The position numbers and the translations under genes are program-made. A model generated the notes under the pieces. It made no database searches. It worked only from the letters and a program-made list of their open reading frames with translations, and was not told the origin of the DNA. Positions 57,011 to 64,000 of a stretch of 64,000 nt of DNA are shown here, in pieces; positions within the stretch are counted from its first letter, which is position 1, and every line of letters begins with the position of its first letter. Source of the DNA: Chitinophaga caeni (GTDB lineage Bacteria; Bacteroidota; Bacteroidia; Chitinophagales; Chitinophagaceae); assembly GCF_002557795.1 (NCBI RefSeq), contig NZ_CP023777.1, forward strand, positions 3,295,001 through 3,359,000. The letters run 5' to 3'.

Positions 57011-57699
57011 GTACATTAAAGCAAATATTAGCAATTGTGTTGCTTTGTTATAGCTGTGAATTAAAATCACAAACGATGAAGGAAGAAAAATTTCCAAGAA
57101 TGCTATCTAAAAAAGAAGTACAGTCTTTTATTGAAAGCGGAGAGGCTGTATACGATACGGCTCTGTCTAAAGAAAAATTTATGGAAGTATATAAATTTTC
57201 TGATGGCAGAGTGATTTTCAAAAATCCGGATGGGAAAGGAGCTTATTGGAAATCTTTAGAACAAGTCAATGAAATTATGGTTAAAGTGGAGAAAGAAACA
57301 GAGGTATTTAACATGACGGGCTGGATTAAAAGTAAAGAGAACCTACCAACAATTAAAGAGAAAAGTTTGCAGCTACTTAAAGAGAAAGCAGGAAAGATCC
57401 TTGATTACAGCCAGCAATCTTTATCAGCAGTGAGTAAATTAAAAATAGAAAACATCGCGAAGGAAAGGGAATTGTTTTATGCAATCTTGTATTATAGCTG
57501 TGAGGCATGCGCCGCAGAGATAAATGGATCAGTGGATGTGGAGCCGATTAGCGGAACAAATTATTATCGACCTGTTGTAAAGGACAATAAAGGCAGGGTT
57601 TATATCCCGTATGCTGAATTTTTGGAATCCTTTGTTGAGAAAACAAAAATAACTATTGCTCAAAGCATAGATATCGAGTTGGACAAGTTCAAACTGTAA
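57007..57699 (+). CDS. Exported probable immunity protein of the second nuclease cassette
   Basis: A 230-residue protein with an apparent signal peptide (LKQILAIVLLCYSC, then LKSQ) and a helical mature part (LLKEKAGKILDYSQQSLSAV). Its ATG overlaps the toxin stop (ATGA), so translation is coupled. An exported immunity for a predicted nuclease is unexpected, since DNA is cytoplasmic: either the toxin is neutralised in the envelope on entry or the predicted nuclease acts elsewhere. No family recognised. Confidence 0.55.
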   Translation: MSTLKQILAIVLLCYSCELKSQTMKEEKFPRMLSKKEVQSFIESGEAVYDTALSKEKFMEVYKFSDGRVIFKNPDGKGAYWKSLEQVNEIMVKVEKETEVFNMTGWIKSKENLPTIKEKSLQLLKEKAGKILDYSQQSLSAVSKLKIENIAKERELFYAILYYSCEACAAEINGSVDVEPISGTNYYRPVVKDNKGRVYIPYAEFLESFVEKTKITIAQSIDIELDKFKL

Positions 57700-57880
57700 G
57701 TATAAAAAATGGAACATAGGAGCCGTTGAGTAATCAGCGGCTTTCTGTATTTACAGGGCAGTAATATTTTTTGCAGGTAATCTTTGAAGCGCTTTTTTGA
57801 GACGAATGTTTCCATGAGTTTAAGGAGAAAGGTTTCTACTTCCTTGTCCAGTTCGTTGATGAACTGGATCTGTTCCAGGG
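57700..57880 (-). pseudogene. XRE gene 3' remnant joined to RHS core
   Basis: On the minus strand the frame reads LEQIQFINELDKEVETFLLK, METFVSKKRF and LPCKYRKPLIT-stop. This is a C-terminal tail of an XRE regulator. The segment AGCGGCTTTCTGTATTTACA is shared with 43,660 and 62,210. At about 57,878 it passes into RHS core on the opposite strand (GGTGGCGGCATCC). Confidence 0.75.
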
Positions 57881-59164
57881 TGGCGGCATCCTCGATTACG
57901 GCTACGATGCCGGTGGCCAGCGGGTATCGAAAGCCTTCACGCCGCCGGGCGAGGCCACGAAGACGACCTGGTACCTCCGGGAGCCATCGGGCCGCGCTGG
58001 GCGGATCAGCACCTCTACAGCAGCAGCAGCCTCGGCCTGTGGAACCCCGGCTTGGACCTAAGTACGACTTTCGATATCGACACGAGCTGGCTCTCCGAAG
58101 GCCGCCGCACCTACGAGCTGACGAACCACCTGGGCAACGTGCTGGCCACGATCAGCGATAAACGCATCCCGGTTTATGAAAATGATGGTATGACGGTTGC
58201 GTATTATGATGTAGATTTGTTGAGCGCGGTGGATTATTACCCTTTCGGTATGCAGATGCCGGGTAGGCTGTTTAACGGTGGTGGGTATCGTTATGGGTTT
58301 AATGGGAAGGAGAATGATGATGAAGTTAAAGGCGATGGGAATCAGCAGGATTATGGACTAAGAGTCTATGATCCACGTATTGCTAAGTTCCTGAGTGTTG
58401 ACCCGTTAATTAAGTCCTTCCCTTGGTACACGCCTTATCAGTTCGCGGGGAATAAGCCGATTTGGGCAGTAGACCTAGACGGTGCGGAAGAAAAGGTTTC
58501 TACGCAGTATACGTTAGATTACAAACCGGTACTAAAAGCTCCGACTGTAATAGATGGAATTGGGAATGCCCTTCATAATGTTATTGCCCTGTGCTGGAAT
58601 AGCACTGGTGGCGGTTTTATGGAGGCAGAAAAAAGTGTGTGGAATTTTGGTGTTGGATTGTTTAAAGGGGAATACAACCATGTATCCGGAAAGGATTTGA
58701 TTGATAACTTTATGGTAGCACAGGAAGATGCTACCAGGTATTTTACGAAGACACCACTAAAACAGCGGCTTTCTGATTTGGGTGAGGCTGCAACTAACAT
58801 GTCGTCTTATGAGGCTGTGGTGCAAATTTGGTTAGGTACAAAGCTTGTAACTGCACCTAAAACGGCACAACTAAGTGCGGCTGTAGTAGATGTCGCTGAA
58901 ACGCGTTTGTTTAACCTTCAGAGTTCATTTGAGGAATTAGTTAATCAGAAATTATTGCCAAAATATTTGAAAGACGATCCTAATTTAAAATCCGGATATA
59001 CCGGATCTTTCAAAACAGGTAAGGTTGGAAATCCCAATAAGGCTTCCTTTGGACAAGCTGTTGACTTAAATAAATTTGATATTGATTTCTGGATTGAGAG
59101 TGATATTTTGTATGAAAAATATGGATCTAATCTTAGGGCGGATCCAGAATTTAGGAAGATATGA
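57880..59164 (+). pseudogene. RHS tip with nuclease-like unknown toxin, frameshifted and stopped
   Basis: The core starts at GGGILDYGYDAGGQRV, carries the same 43-bp deletion (about 57,988-57,992) and is therefore out of frame with the rest (58052-59164). The rest contains VDYYPFGM, the pre-toxin segment shared with the 38-kb cassette (YTLDYKPVLKAPTVIDGIGN), then a different toxin (LKSGYTGSFKTGKVGNPNKA, KFDIDFWIESDILYEKYG). TGA at 59162-59164 interrupts it, and the frame goes on (TPGFEGVKPNKEGFSIKFKP) without stop into the next gene. Toxin activity unknown. Confidence 0.65.
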
Positions 59165-59248
59165 AGTGAAACTCCAGGATTTGAAGGAGTAAAGCCTAAC
59201 AAAGAAGGATTCTCTATAAAATTTAAACCATCGAAGAAAGAGTATTGT

Positions 59249-59620
59249 ATGAGTAAAATATTTGGAGCTCAAGCCAAAGTGTTTATGAAGTATGAGGATA
59301 ACCTCGAAGGGCTATCAAAGGTGCTTAGTAAAGGGTTACTGTTATCTAATTTTACGGTTAAATTTAGAGAAGAGCCTCCATATGAGCTTACCGGTTCATG
59401 TGAGGCATTAGGTTTTGAGATTTGGTTAAATGAAGCTAGTATAATACCTGGCTACGGCTATGTAATCGAAATGCAGACAGAGTTGAGTAGTGATGAGTTA
59501 TCTCTTGGGCAAATGCATGATCTTTCTCTATGGTTAGCGAGGTTTATCTCAAAAATGTGCGACATTAATACATGCGTATTGGATAGCAGTGCAAATTTAC
59601 TTTTCTTTAATGTGGAATGA
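59249..59620 (+). CDS. Probable immunity protein
   Basis: A 123-residue soluble protein (AQAKVFMKYEDNLEGLSKVL and LGQMHDLSLWLARFISKMCD). It is in frame with the tail of the preceding toxin, so the toxin's own stop appears to have been lost, and the ATG at 59249 is taken as the start. No family recognised. Confidence 0.5.
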   Translation: MSKIFGAQAKVFMKYEDNLEGLSKVLSKGLLLSNFTVKFREEPPYELTGSCEALGFEIWLNEASIIPGYGYVIEMQTELSSDELSLGQMHDLSLWLARFISKMCDINTCVLDSSANLLFFNVE

Positions 59621-59630
59621 TTATAACTAA

Positions 59631-59676
59631 TAGTAAGTAAGAATGCTGTTAATATACTGCGTTCTTACCTACTGTA
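59631..59676. terminator. Hairpin between convergent genes, probable terminator
   Basis: GTAAGTAAGAATGC faces GCGTTCTTACCTAC over about 12 nt, with T-rich flanks to the right. It lies between the immunity gene and the convergent XRE gene. Confidence 0.5.
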
Positions 59677-59991
59677 AGCCGTTTTATTTTTAAAATCCCT
59701 GATCGTCATATCAATATGTTCGAGGATATAAATTTTAGCATCCGGTGCCAGCGCATTAATATCCTCCAGTCTTTTAAGCGTAGCCTGATCTAGTACCAGG
59801 TTTGTTTTGCCCACCAGGTAGTCTATAGAGATATCCAGTATATCCGCAATTTTAATAATGACCTCGATAAAAGGCATCATGGCATCGCGTTCATAGCGCC
59901 CGATGATATCTACGGAGGTGCTGATGCGTTTGCCAAGCCGGGAGATATTTTTCTGCTTGCGCTGTAGCATGATGTGTGATTCTATTGTCAT
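59665..59991 (-). CDS. XRE regulator, third copy
   Basis: Same regulator family as at 37.7 and 53.5 kb (MTIESHIMLQRKQKNISRLG, then STSVDIIGRYERDAMMPFIE, IADILDISIDYLVGKTNLVL), with a C-terminal helix and an intact end (FKNKTAYSR). It shares the two-residue loss in helix 2. Changes such as SGD to SVD in the recognition helix suggest decay. The ATG at 59991 is taken as start. Confidence 0.75.
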   Translation of the reverse strand: MTIESHIMLQRKQKNISRLGKRISTSVDIIGRYERDAMMPFIEVIIKIADILDISIDYLVGKTNLVLDQATLKRLEDINALAPDAKIYILEHIDMTIRDFKNKTAYSR

Positions 59992-60006
59992 TTCAATGAG
60001 ATCCAA

Positions 60007-61661
60007 TACAGATCGAGAAAGATATTGAGAATTACCCGGAACCGTTTGACCATAGCGGTGTCTTTAAAAAGGTCAGCCTGTTCGTTTTCTCTTAACAGGT
60101 AGCTACAAGAGGATCGTTTATGCCTACACCTTGCAGGGTTAGCTGAAGATGTAAACGGGCATTACCTGAAGGCGTCTTCCGAGATGAGGAGTGATGGGCA
60201 CGGTGGCCCGCGATGCCTATGCCTACGACCGCGTGGGCAACCTCGTCAAGGATTTTTCCGGCGGCATCGACAAGATCAGCTGGATGGTGTACGGCAAGAT
60301 CGGGAAGATCACGAAATCGGGTGGCGGCATCCTCGATTACGGCTACGCCGCCGGTGGCCAGCGGGTATCGAAAGCCTTCACGCCGCCGGGCGAGGCCACG
60401 AAGACGACCTGGTACCTCCGGGAGCCATCGGGCCGCGCTGGGCGGAGCAGCACCTCTACGGCAGCAACCGCCTCGGCCTGTGGAACCCCGGCTTGGACCT
60501 AAGTACGACCTTCGATATCGACACGAGCTGGCTCTCCGAAGGCCGCCGCACCTACGAGCTGACGAACCACCTGGGCAACGTGCTGGCCACGATCAGCGAT
60601 AAACGCATCCCGGTTTATGAAAATGATGGTATGACGGTTGCGTATTATGATGTAGATTTGTTGAGCGCGGTGGATTATTACCCTTTCGGTATGCAGATGC
60701 CGGGTAGGGTGTTTAACGGTGTTGGGTATCGGTATGGGTTTAATGGGCAGGAGAATGATAACGAGGTAAAGGGAGATGGGAATAGTTTAGACTTCGGTGC
60801 GAGAATTTATGATCCGAGATTGGGAAGGTTCTTATCTACAGATCCCTTTGAGAGAAAGTTTCTGGAAGAATCTCCATACGGATTTGCAGGAAATAACCCC
60901 GTGTCATACGTAGATTATAATGGGATGTTTAAAATATCACCCTTCTTTGCAAAACGTTATCCGACTTTAGCTAAAATCATAAAATATTATCTGCCGTTGC
61001 TTAAAGATAATCCCGCAGTAAGAGATGCCTGGATAAAATCTTCTGGATATAAGGATATTGAGGCAGGAGGGAAAGCTTTTGATGAAATGGTGACTTATGG
61101 TAATGGACCATGGATAAGCCCTACCCGACCAGAGTCAGAGGCAAAGACAGATAGAATTCCTATAATAAATAAGGTTTTTTCAGGTGATGGTGGAGGAGAA
61201 TTTGATGGAAATTACTTTCCTGAGAATCTATTTATAGGATATGGCCTGATTGAGAATTTGGAAACTGCCGTTAAGAAAGGCGATGAAGATGCAATTGCAG
61301 AGACAATGTTTATAGTTACGACTACTATTATGCATGAATCAGCACATTATGGGGGGGTAATAATGGACGACAGCGAGATGATGATTATAGTAATGAAGCT
61401 GAGGCAGAATTTGAAGCCAATGCTTTTGGTACTAGATTTAGCTATAGACATCCAAGGGTTGCTGATGCTCAACTACAGCGTAGAGACATGGATATCCTTA
61501 AAGGGGTATTTGGAAAGCTTAAGGGAACACCAACTACTTTTGGGATGTCTACCGTTCCTAATTTTTATAACTACTATAATAGTGTGAAAAAGGCGCCGGT
61601 TCCTACAGGACAGACAGGAGATAGGACTGTAACTGGAAATAATGATAAAGAATCACCTTAA
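60007..61661 (+). pseudogene. RHS tip with metallopeptidase toxin, 43-bp deletion and G-tract frameshift
   Basis: It begins with the antisense-XRE/decayed-RHS composite and opens at 60191 (MGTVARDAYAYDRVGN). The 43-bp deletion at about 60,428-60,433 shifts it. The core then continues in frame with 60184-61587, ending in the form GNSLDFGARIYDPRLGRFLS. The toxin has IMHESAHYGG: HExxH at residues 384-388 of that frame. At a G7 tract (61351-61357) the frame changes, and the correct continuation (NEAEAEFEANAFG, then STVPNFYNYYNSVKK, ending at TAA 61659-61661) is one base away. The pattern fits metallopeptidase toxin families such as Tox-MPTase4. Confidence 0.7.
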
Positions 61662-62044
61662 TGGTAAATGATATGAAAGTAATTAGAACTAAAGTTATTT
61701 TGTTAGTTTCTTTTTTGTTTGTTATTGGATGTAAAGAATCTTCCTTTGACGGAGCTGCTGTGGCGGAGAAATATTGTAAGTGTATGGAGACTAATCATGC
61801 TCATATTGATTATTATAATGCCCGGGTTATATGTGACAGCAAATTTATACTAGAGAACAGGTATTTTAAAATTCATTATATTGAAGCACTTTATGGTAAT
61901 GGGTATATGGCTACCTTAGACAAAAAGACAGTAGATAGTGTTAATGAATTTTATTATCAATTTTATATTTATGTTTCTGATCATTACTCATACATTTATC
62001 GTGCAGACTCTATTAGAGAAGATTATTTAAAGAAAATAAAATAA
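61661..62044 (+). CDS. Lipoprotein, probable immunity of the metallopeptidase tip
   Basis: A 127-residue lipoprotein (VILLVSFLFVIGC, then KESS) with a small helical mature domain containing several Cys (YCKCMETNHAHID). Its ATG overlaps the true toxin stop (TAATG). A second ATG at 61673 is also possible. An envelope immunity protein suggests that the protease acts in the periplasm, as in the metzincin cassette. Confidence 0.6.
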   Translation: MVNDMKVIRTKVILLVSFLFVIGCKESSFDGAAVAEKYCKCMETNHAHIDYYNARVICDSKFILENRYFKIHYIEALYGNGYMATLDKKTVDSVNEFYYQFYIYVSDHYSYIYRADSIREDYLKKIK

Positions 62045-62060
62045 TTGTTTAGTGGTAAAA

Positions 62061-62098
62061 AATGATAAAGCCCGGTTTAACGACCGGGTTTTATCATT
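62061..62098. terminator. Bidirectional terminator
   Basis: A 16-bp stem with one mismatch (AATGATAAAGCCCGGT and its complement) around a 6-nt loop, with T-rich sequence on both strands. It ends the immunity gene and the antisense XRE remnant. Confidence 0.85.
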
Positions 62099-62390
62099 TA
62101 TGAGAGAACGCCTTTTTAGTTCTGGCATTTTGTAACAGGCTATCAATAGTATGAAATTTTATCTGATACTTTTTAGGGATTGTAATGAACTGTATAAGCC
62201 GCTGCACTTGTAGCGGCTTTCTGCATTTACAGGGGCAGTATTTTTGCAGATAAATTTTACTTGCTTTGATAAAGTGGTCAACGGTAGTGAGCAGGCATTC
62301 CTTTTCCTTTTCGGGGAGCGTTACAATATCCTGAAACCGTTTGAGCATAGCGGAATCTTTAAAAAGGTCAGCCTGTTCGTTTTCTCTCAA
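62094..62390 (-). pseudogene. Fused C-terminal remnants of two XRE genes
   Basis: The frame reads ENEQADLFKDSAMLKRFQDI and LPEKEKECLLTTVDHFIKAS, then PCKCRKPL, which is the tail of one XRE gene. It is followed by FHTIDSLLQNARTKKAFSHK, which reads like the tail of a second XRE gene. No helix-turn-helix part remains. It contains AGCGGCTTTCTGCATTTACA (62,210), also found at 43,660 and in similar form at 57,735. Confidence 0.65.
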
Positions 62391-62409
62391 TGGGTAGCTA
62401 CAGGGGGGC

Positions 62410-63759
62410 GATTATGCCTACACCTTCCAGGGATGGCTGAAAGGTGTAAACGGGCATTACCTGAAGGCGTCCTCTGAGGTTGGAGACAATGGCCAAACCT
62501 GTAGCCCGATGGCCACGGTGGCCCACGTTGGTCGGATCAGCACCTCTACGGCAGCCGCCGCCTCGGCTTGTGGAACCCCGGCTTGGACCTAAGTACGACT
62601 TTCGATATCGACACGAGCTGGCTCTCCGAAGGCCGCCGCACCTACGAGCTGACGAACCACCTGGGCAACGTGCTGGCCACGATCAGCGATAAACGCATCC
62701 CGGTTTATGAAAATGATGGTACGACGGTTGCGTATTATGATGTAGATTTGTTGAGCGCGGTGGATTATTACCCTTTCGGTATGCAGATGCCGGGTAGGGT
62801 GTTTAACGGTGGTGGGTATCGGTATGGGTTTAATGGGAAAGAGAATGATAACGAGGTGAAGGGAGAAGGGAGCCAGCAGGATTACGGGATGCGGGTGTAT
62901 GATCCGAGGTTGGGGCGGTTTTTATCCGTGGATCCGATAACTAAGCAATATCCTGAATTAACACCCTGTCAGTTCGCTACTAATATGCCTATTTGGGCTG
63001 TTGATTTAGACGGGTTGGAGGCGTTTAAAGTTACTCAGAGATCATTTGCTCCCTGGAGACGATTTGGAGATGCATTTGGTACATTTAAGAAAAGCTTTAA
63101 AGGTGATGATCGTGGTTTTTCCTTGTTTGAGTCAGGTTCTCGATGGGATGTGATGAAAGCTACGGCACGTTTGCACTCCATGGCAAAGTTTACTTTAGGA
63201 ACAGATGGCGTTAGTGAAGAAGGTCACTTTGCTAGTATAACCACTGGCTATAAAAATTTTGTTGGAAGGCAAGAGAAACAGTGCATTTGCGAAACCAAGT
63301 GGTAAAGAAAGTTTTAAGAATAATAATTTAATACAACAGGTCGAAGGGTCAGATCCTTTAGTAAGCGTAGCGCCAGATATAGATTGGAAAATAGAGCTTA
63401 AGTTTACGGTAGTAACACCCACATTATTGGAAGTGGCTGGAAATGTAAAAGGTAAGGCTTTTCCTGCTTATGAAAGCTTTATACAAGATGAAGCAGGAAT
63501 GAAAGTTTTTTTACATACTTATTCAGCGCCGGATAGGTTGCAGTTAGGTAAGGAGCTCTTAAACCCTTCATATGATTATAGGCGTTCGCTATCTTTCAGA
63601 TTTGAACTAGATGCAAAAGGTAATTTTACTGGAAAGATGTGGCTTGGGGGCGAAAAAGGAGCGTGGAATGAGACAACGATAAGTGCTTGGAATAAATTGA
63701 ATTTTGATAAAAAGCCTGCTCCCGATCTAGAGCGAGGAGAGGGGGAAGGGGAAAACTAA
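62410..63759 (+). pseudogene. RHS tip with RSFAPW-type toxin, near-copy of the 48-kb cassette
   Basis: It starts with an RHS segment (YAYTFQGWLKGVNGHYLKAS) that is cut short and frameshifted at VAHVGRISTSTA. From 62568 the frame is open to 63305, where it stops at ICETKW just like the 48-kb copy. It resumes one base out of phase from 63259 to 63759. The core has Val instead of Glu in PGRVFNGGG and Asp-Gly-Thr instead of Glu-Gly-Met. The toxin part differs at only about two sites. Confidence 0.75.
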
Positions 63760-64000
63760 AATAAGCAATACATGTATTTTTTACCAATTTTAGTCTGGAT
63801 ACCTATTGTTATAATACTGGTTAATAAATTATCCTTTAGTAAAGGATACAGTAAAGTTTTGATATTTTTTTTAAGCTATCTTTTAACATTTTTGCTTACT
63901 TACGGAATATATGTGTTTACTGAACTAGGCACTTATGTAACGCATTTGAGTGCGGTTGGGAATGTATTTTGGTTGTTGTATTTGTTTTTAATTGCTCCAA
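62538..64000 (+). repeat. Long direct repeat, right copy
   Basis: Right copy of the 48193-49655 repeat, at least 1463 bp and cut by the window end. Its toxin and immunity part is almost identical to the left copy. The RHS-core part is more divergent. Confidence 0.85.
63772..64000 (+). CDS. Small membrane protein, probable immunity, partial
   Basis: A copy of the gene at 49427, with the same start and same sequence as far as the window goes. The frame runs off the right edge after 76 codons. It has the same hydrophobic segments and should encode the immunity of the duplicated cassette. Confidence 0.6.
   Translation, partial: MYFLPILVWIPIVIILVNKLSFSKGYSKVLIFFLSYLLTFLLTYGIYVFTELGTYVTHLSAVGNVFWLLYLFLIAP

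Noticed and set aside
29287..64000. Integrative element using tRNA-Pro as attachment site
   Set aside because: No integrase gene and no repeated tRNA 3' end were noticed between the tRNA and the window end.
34623..64000. CRISPR array
   Set aside because: The repeats are long coding RHS core segments and XRE pieces, not short regularly spaced repeats, and no cas gene is present.

Overview
The window is from a Bacteroidota chromosome, most likely a Chitinophagaceae-type genome. The evidence is: a textbook Bacteroidota promoter (TTTG, 18 nt, TACATTTG) in front of a tRNA-Pro gene; few recognisable Shine-Dalgarno sites; lipoproteins with short lipoboxes followed by charged residues; DUF4199, DUF6799 and OMP_b-brl-type proteins; and RHS cores of the DYYPFGM type typical of this phylum. 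The genus is an inference from style, not from a search.

Positions 1-9,290 hold ordinary chromosomal genes. On the minus strand are a DUF4199 membrane protein (cut by the window edge) and a dihydroorotase-like protein that has lost its metal ligands. Then come an orphan FtsX/MacB-type permease, a small hypothetical protein, a Dcu-family C4-dicarboxylate transporter on the minus strand, a lipoprotein serine hydrolase and an AraC-type regulator.

Positions 9,293-26,848 form one tight operon of six genes: a stand-alone LanM-type (DUF4135) dehydratase/kinase-like protein without a cyclase domain, a 1582-residue DUF6603-like protein, three large proteins of 718, 1356 and 1162 residues (the last with a YVTN/YncE-like beta-propeller), and a 348-residue beta-rich protein. 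None has a visible signal peptide. Palindromes and a hairpin precede the operon and a strong terminator follows it. I know of no described function for this combination, and it is the best candidate for an undescribed system in the window.

Positions 26,870-33,300 return to ordinary genes: a type-B carboxylesterase, a DinB-like protein, tRNA-Pro(GGG), a PepSY-like secreted protein, a DUF6799 protein, an outer-membrane beta-barrel and a zinc alcohol dehydrogenase.

From about 33.4 kb to the right edge lies a plus-strand array of displaced RHS cassettes. Twelve copies of a 3' RHS-core segment, of different lengths, are joined to different C-terminal toxin domains: metzincin protease, GH-E nuclease, HYD1 ADP-ribosyltransferase, two PD-(D/E)XK nucleases, Ntox21-like, Ntox33-like, a metallopeptidase, and several unknown. 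Most are followed by an immunity gene, including DUF2185, DUF6881, DUF4279, DUF6843-like, lipoprotein and membrane types, and one macrodomain protein that follows the ADP-ribosyltransferase. Antisense XRE regulator genes and their broken pieces separate many cassettes. No RHS N-terminal half is present, so this is an array of orphan tips. Many carry frameshifts or stops, and several lesions are shared between copies (a 43-bp deletion in three, a toxin frameshift in two), which means the array grew by copying already damaged units. Immunity genes are mostly intact while toxins are often broken, as expected for a reservoir of silent tips and retained immunities.
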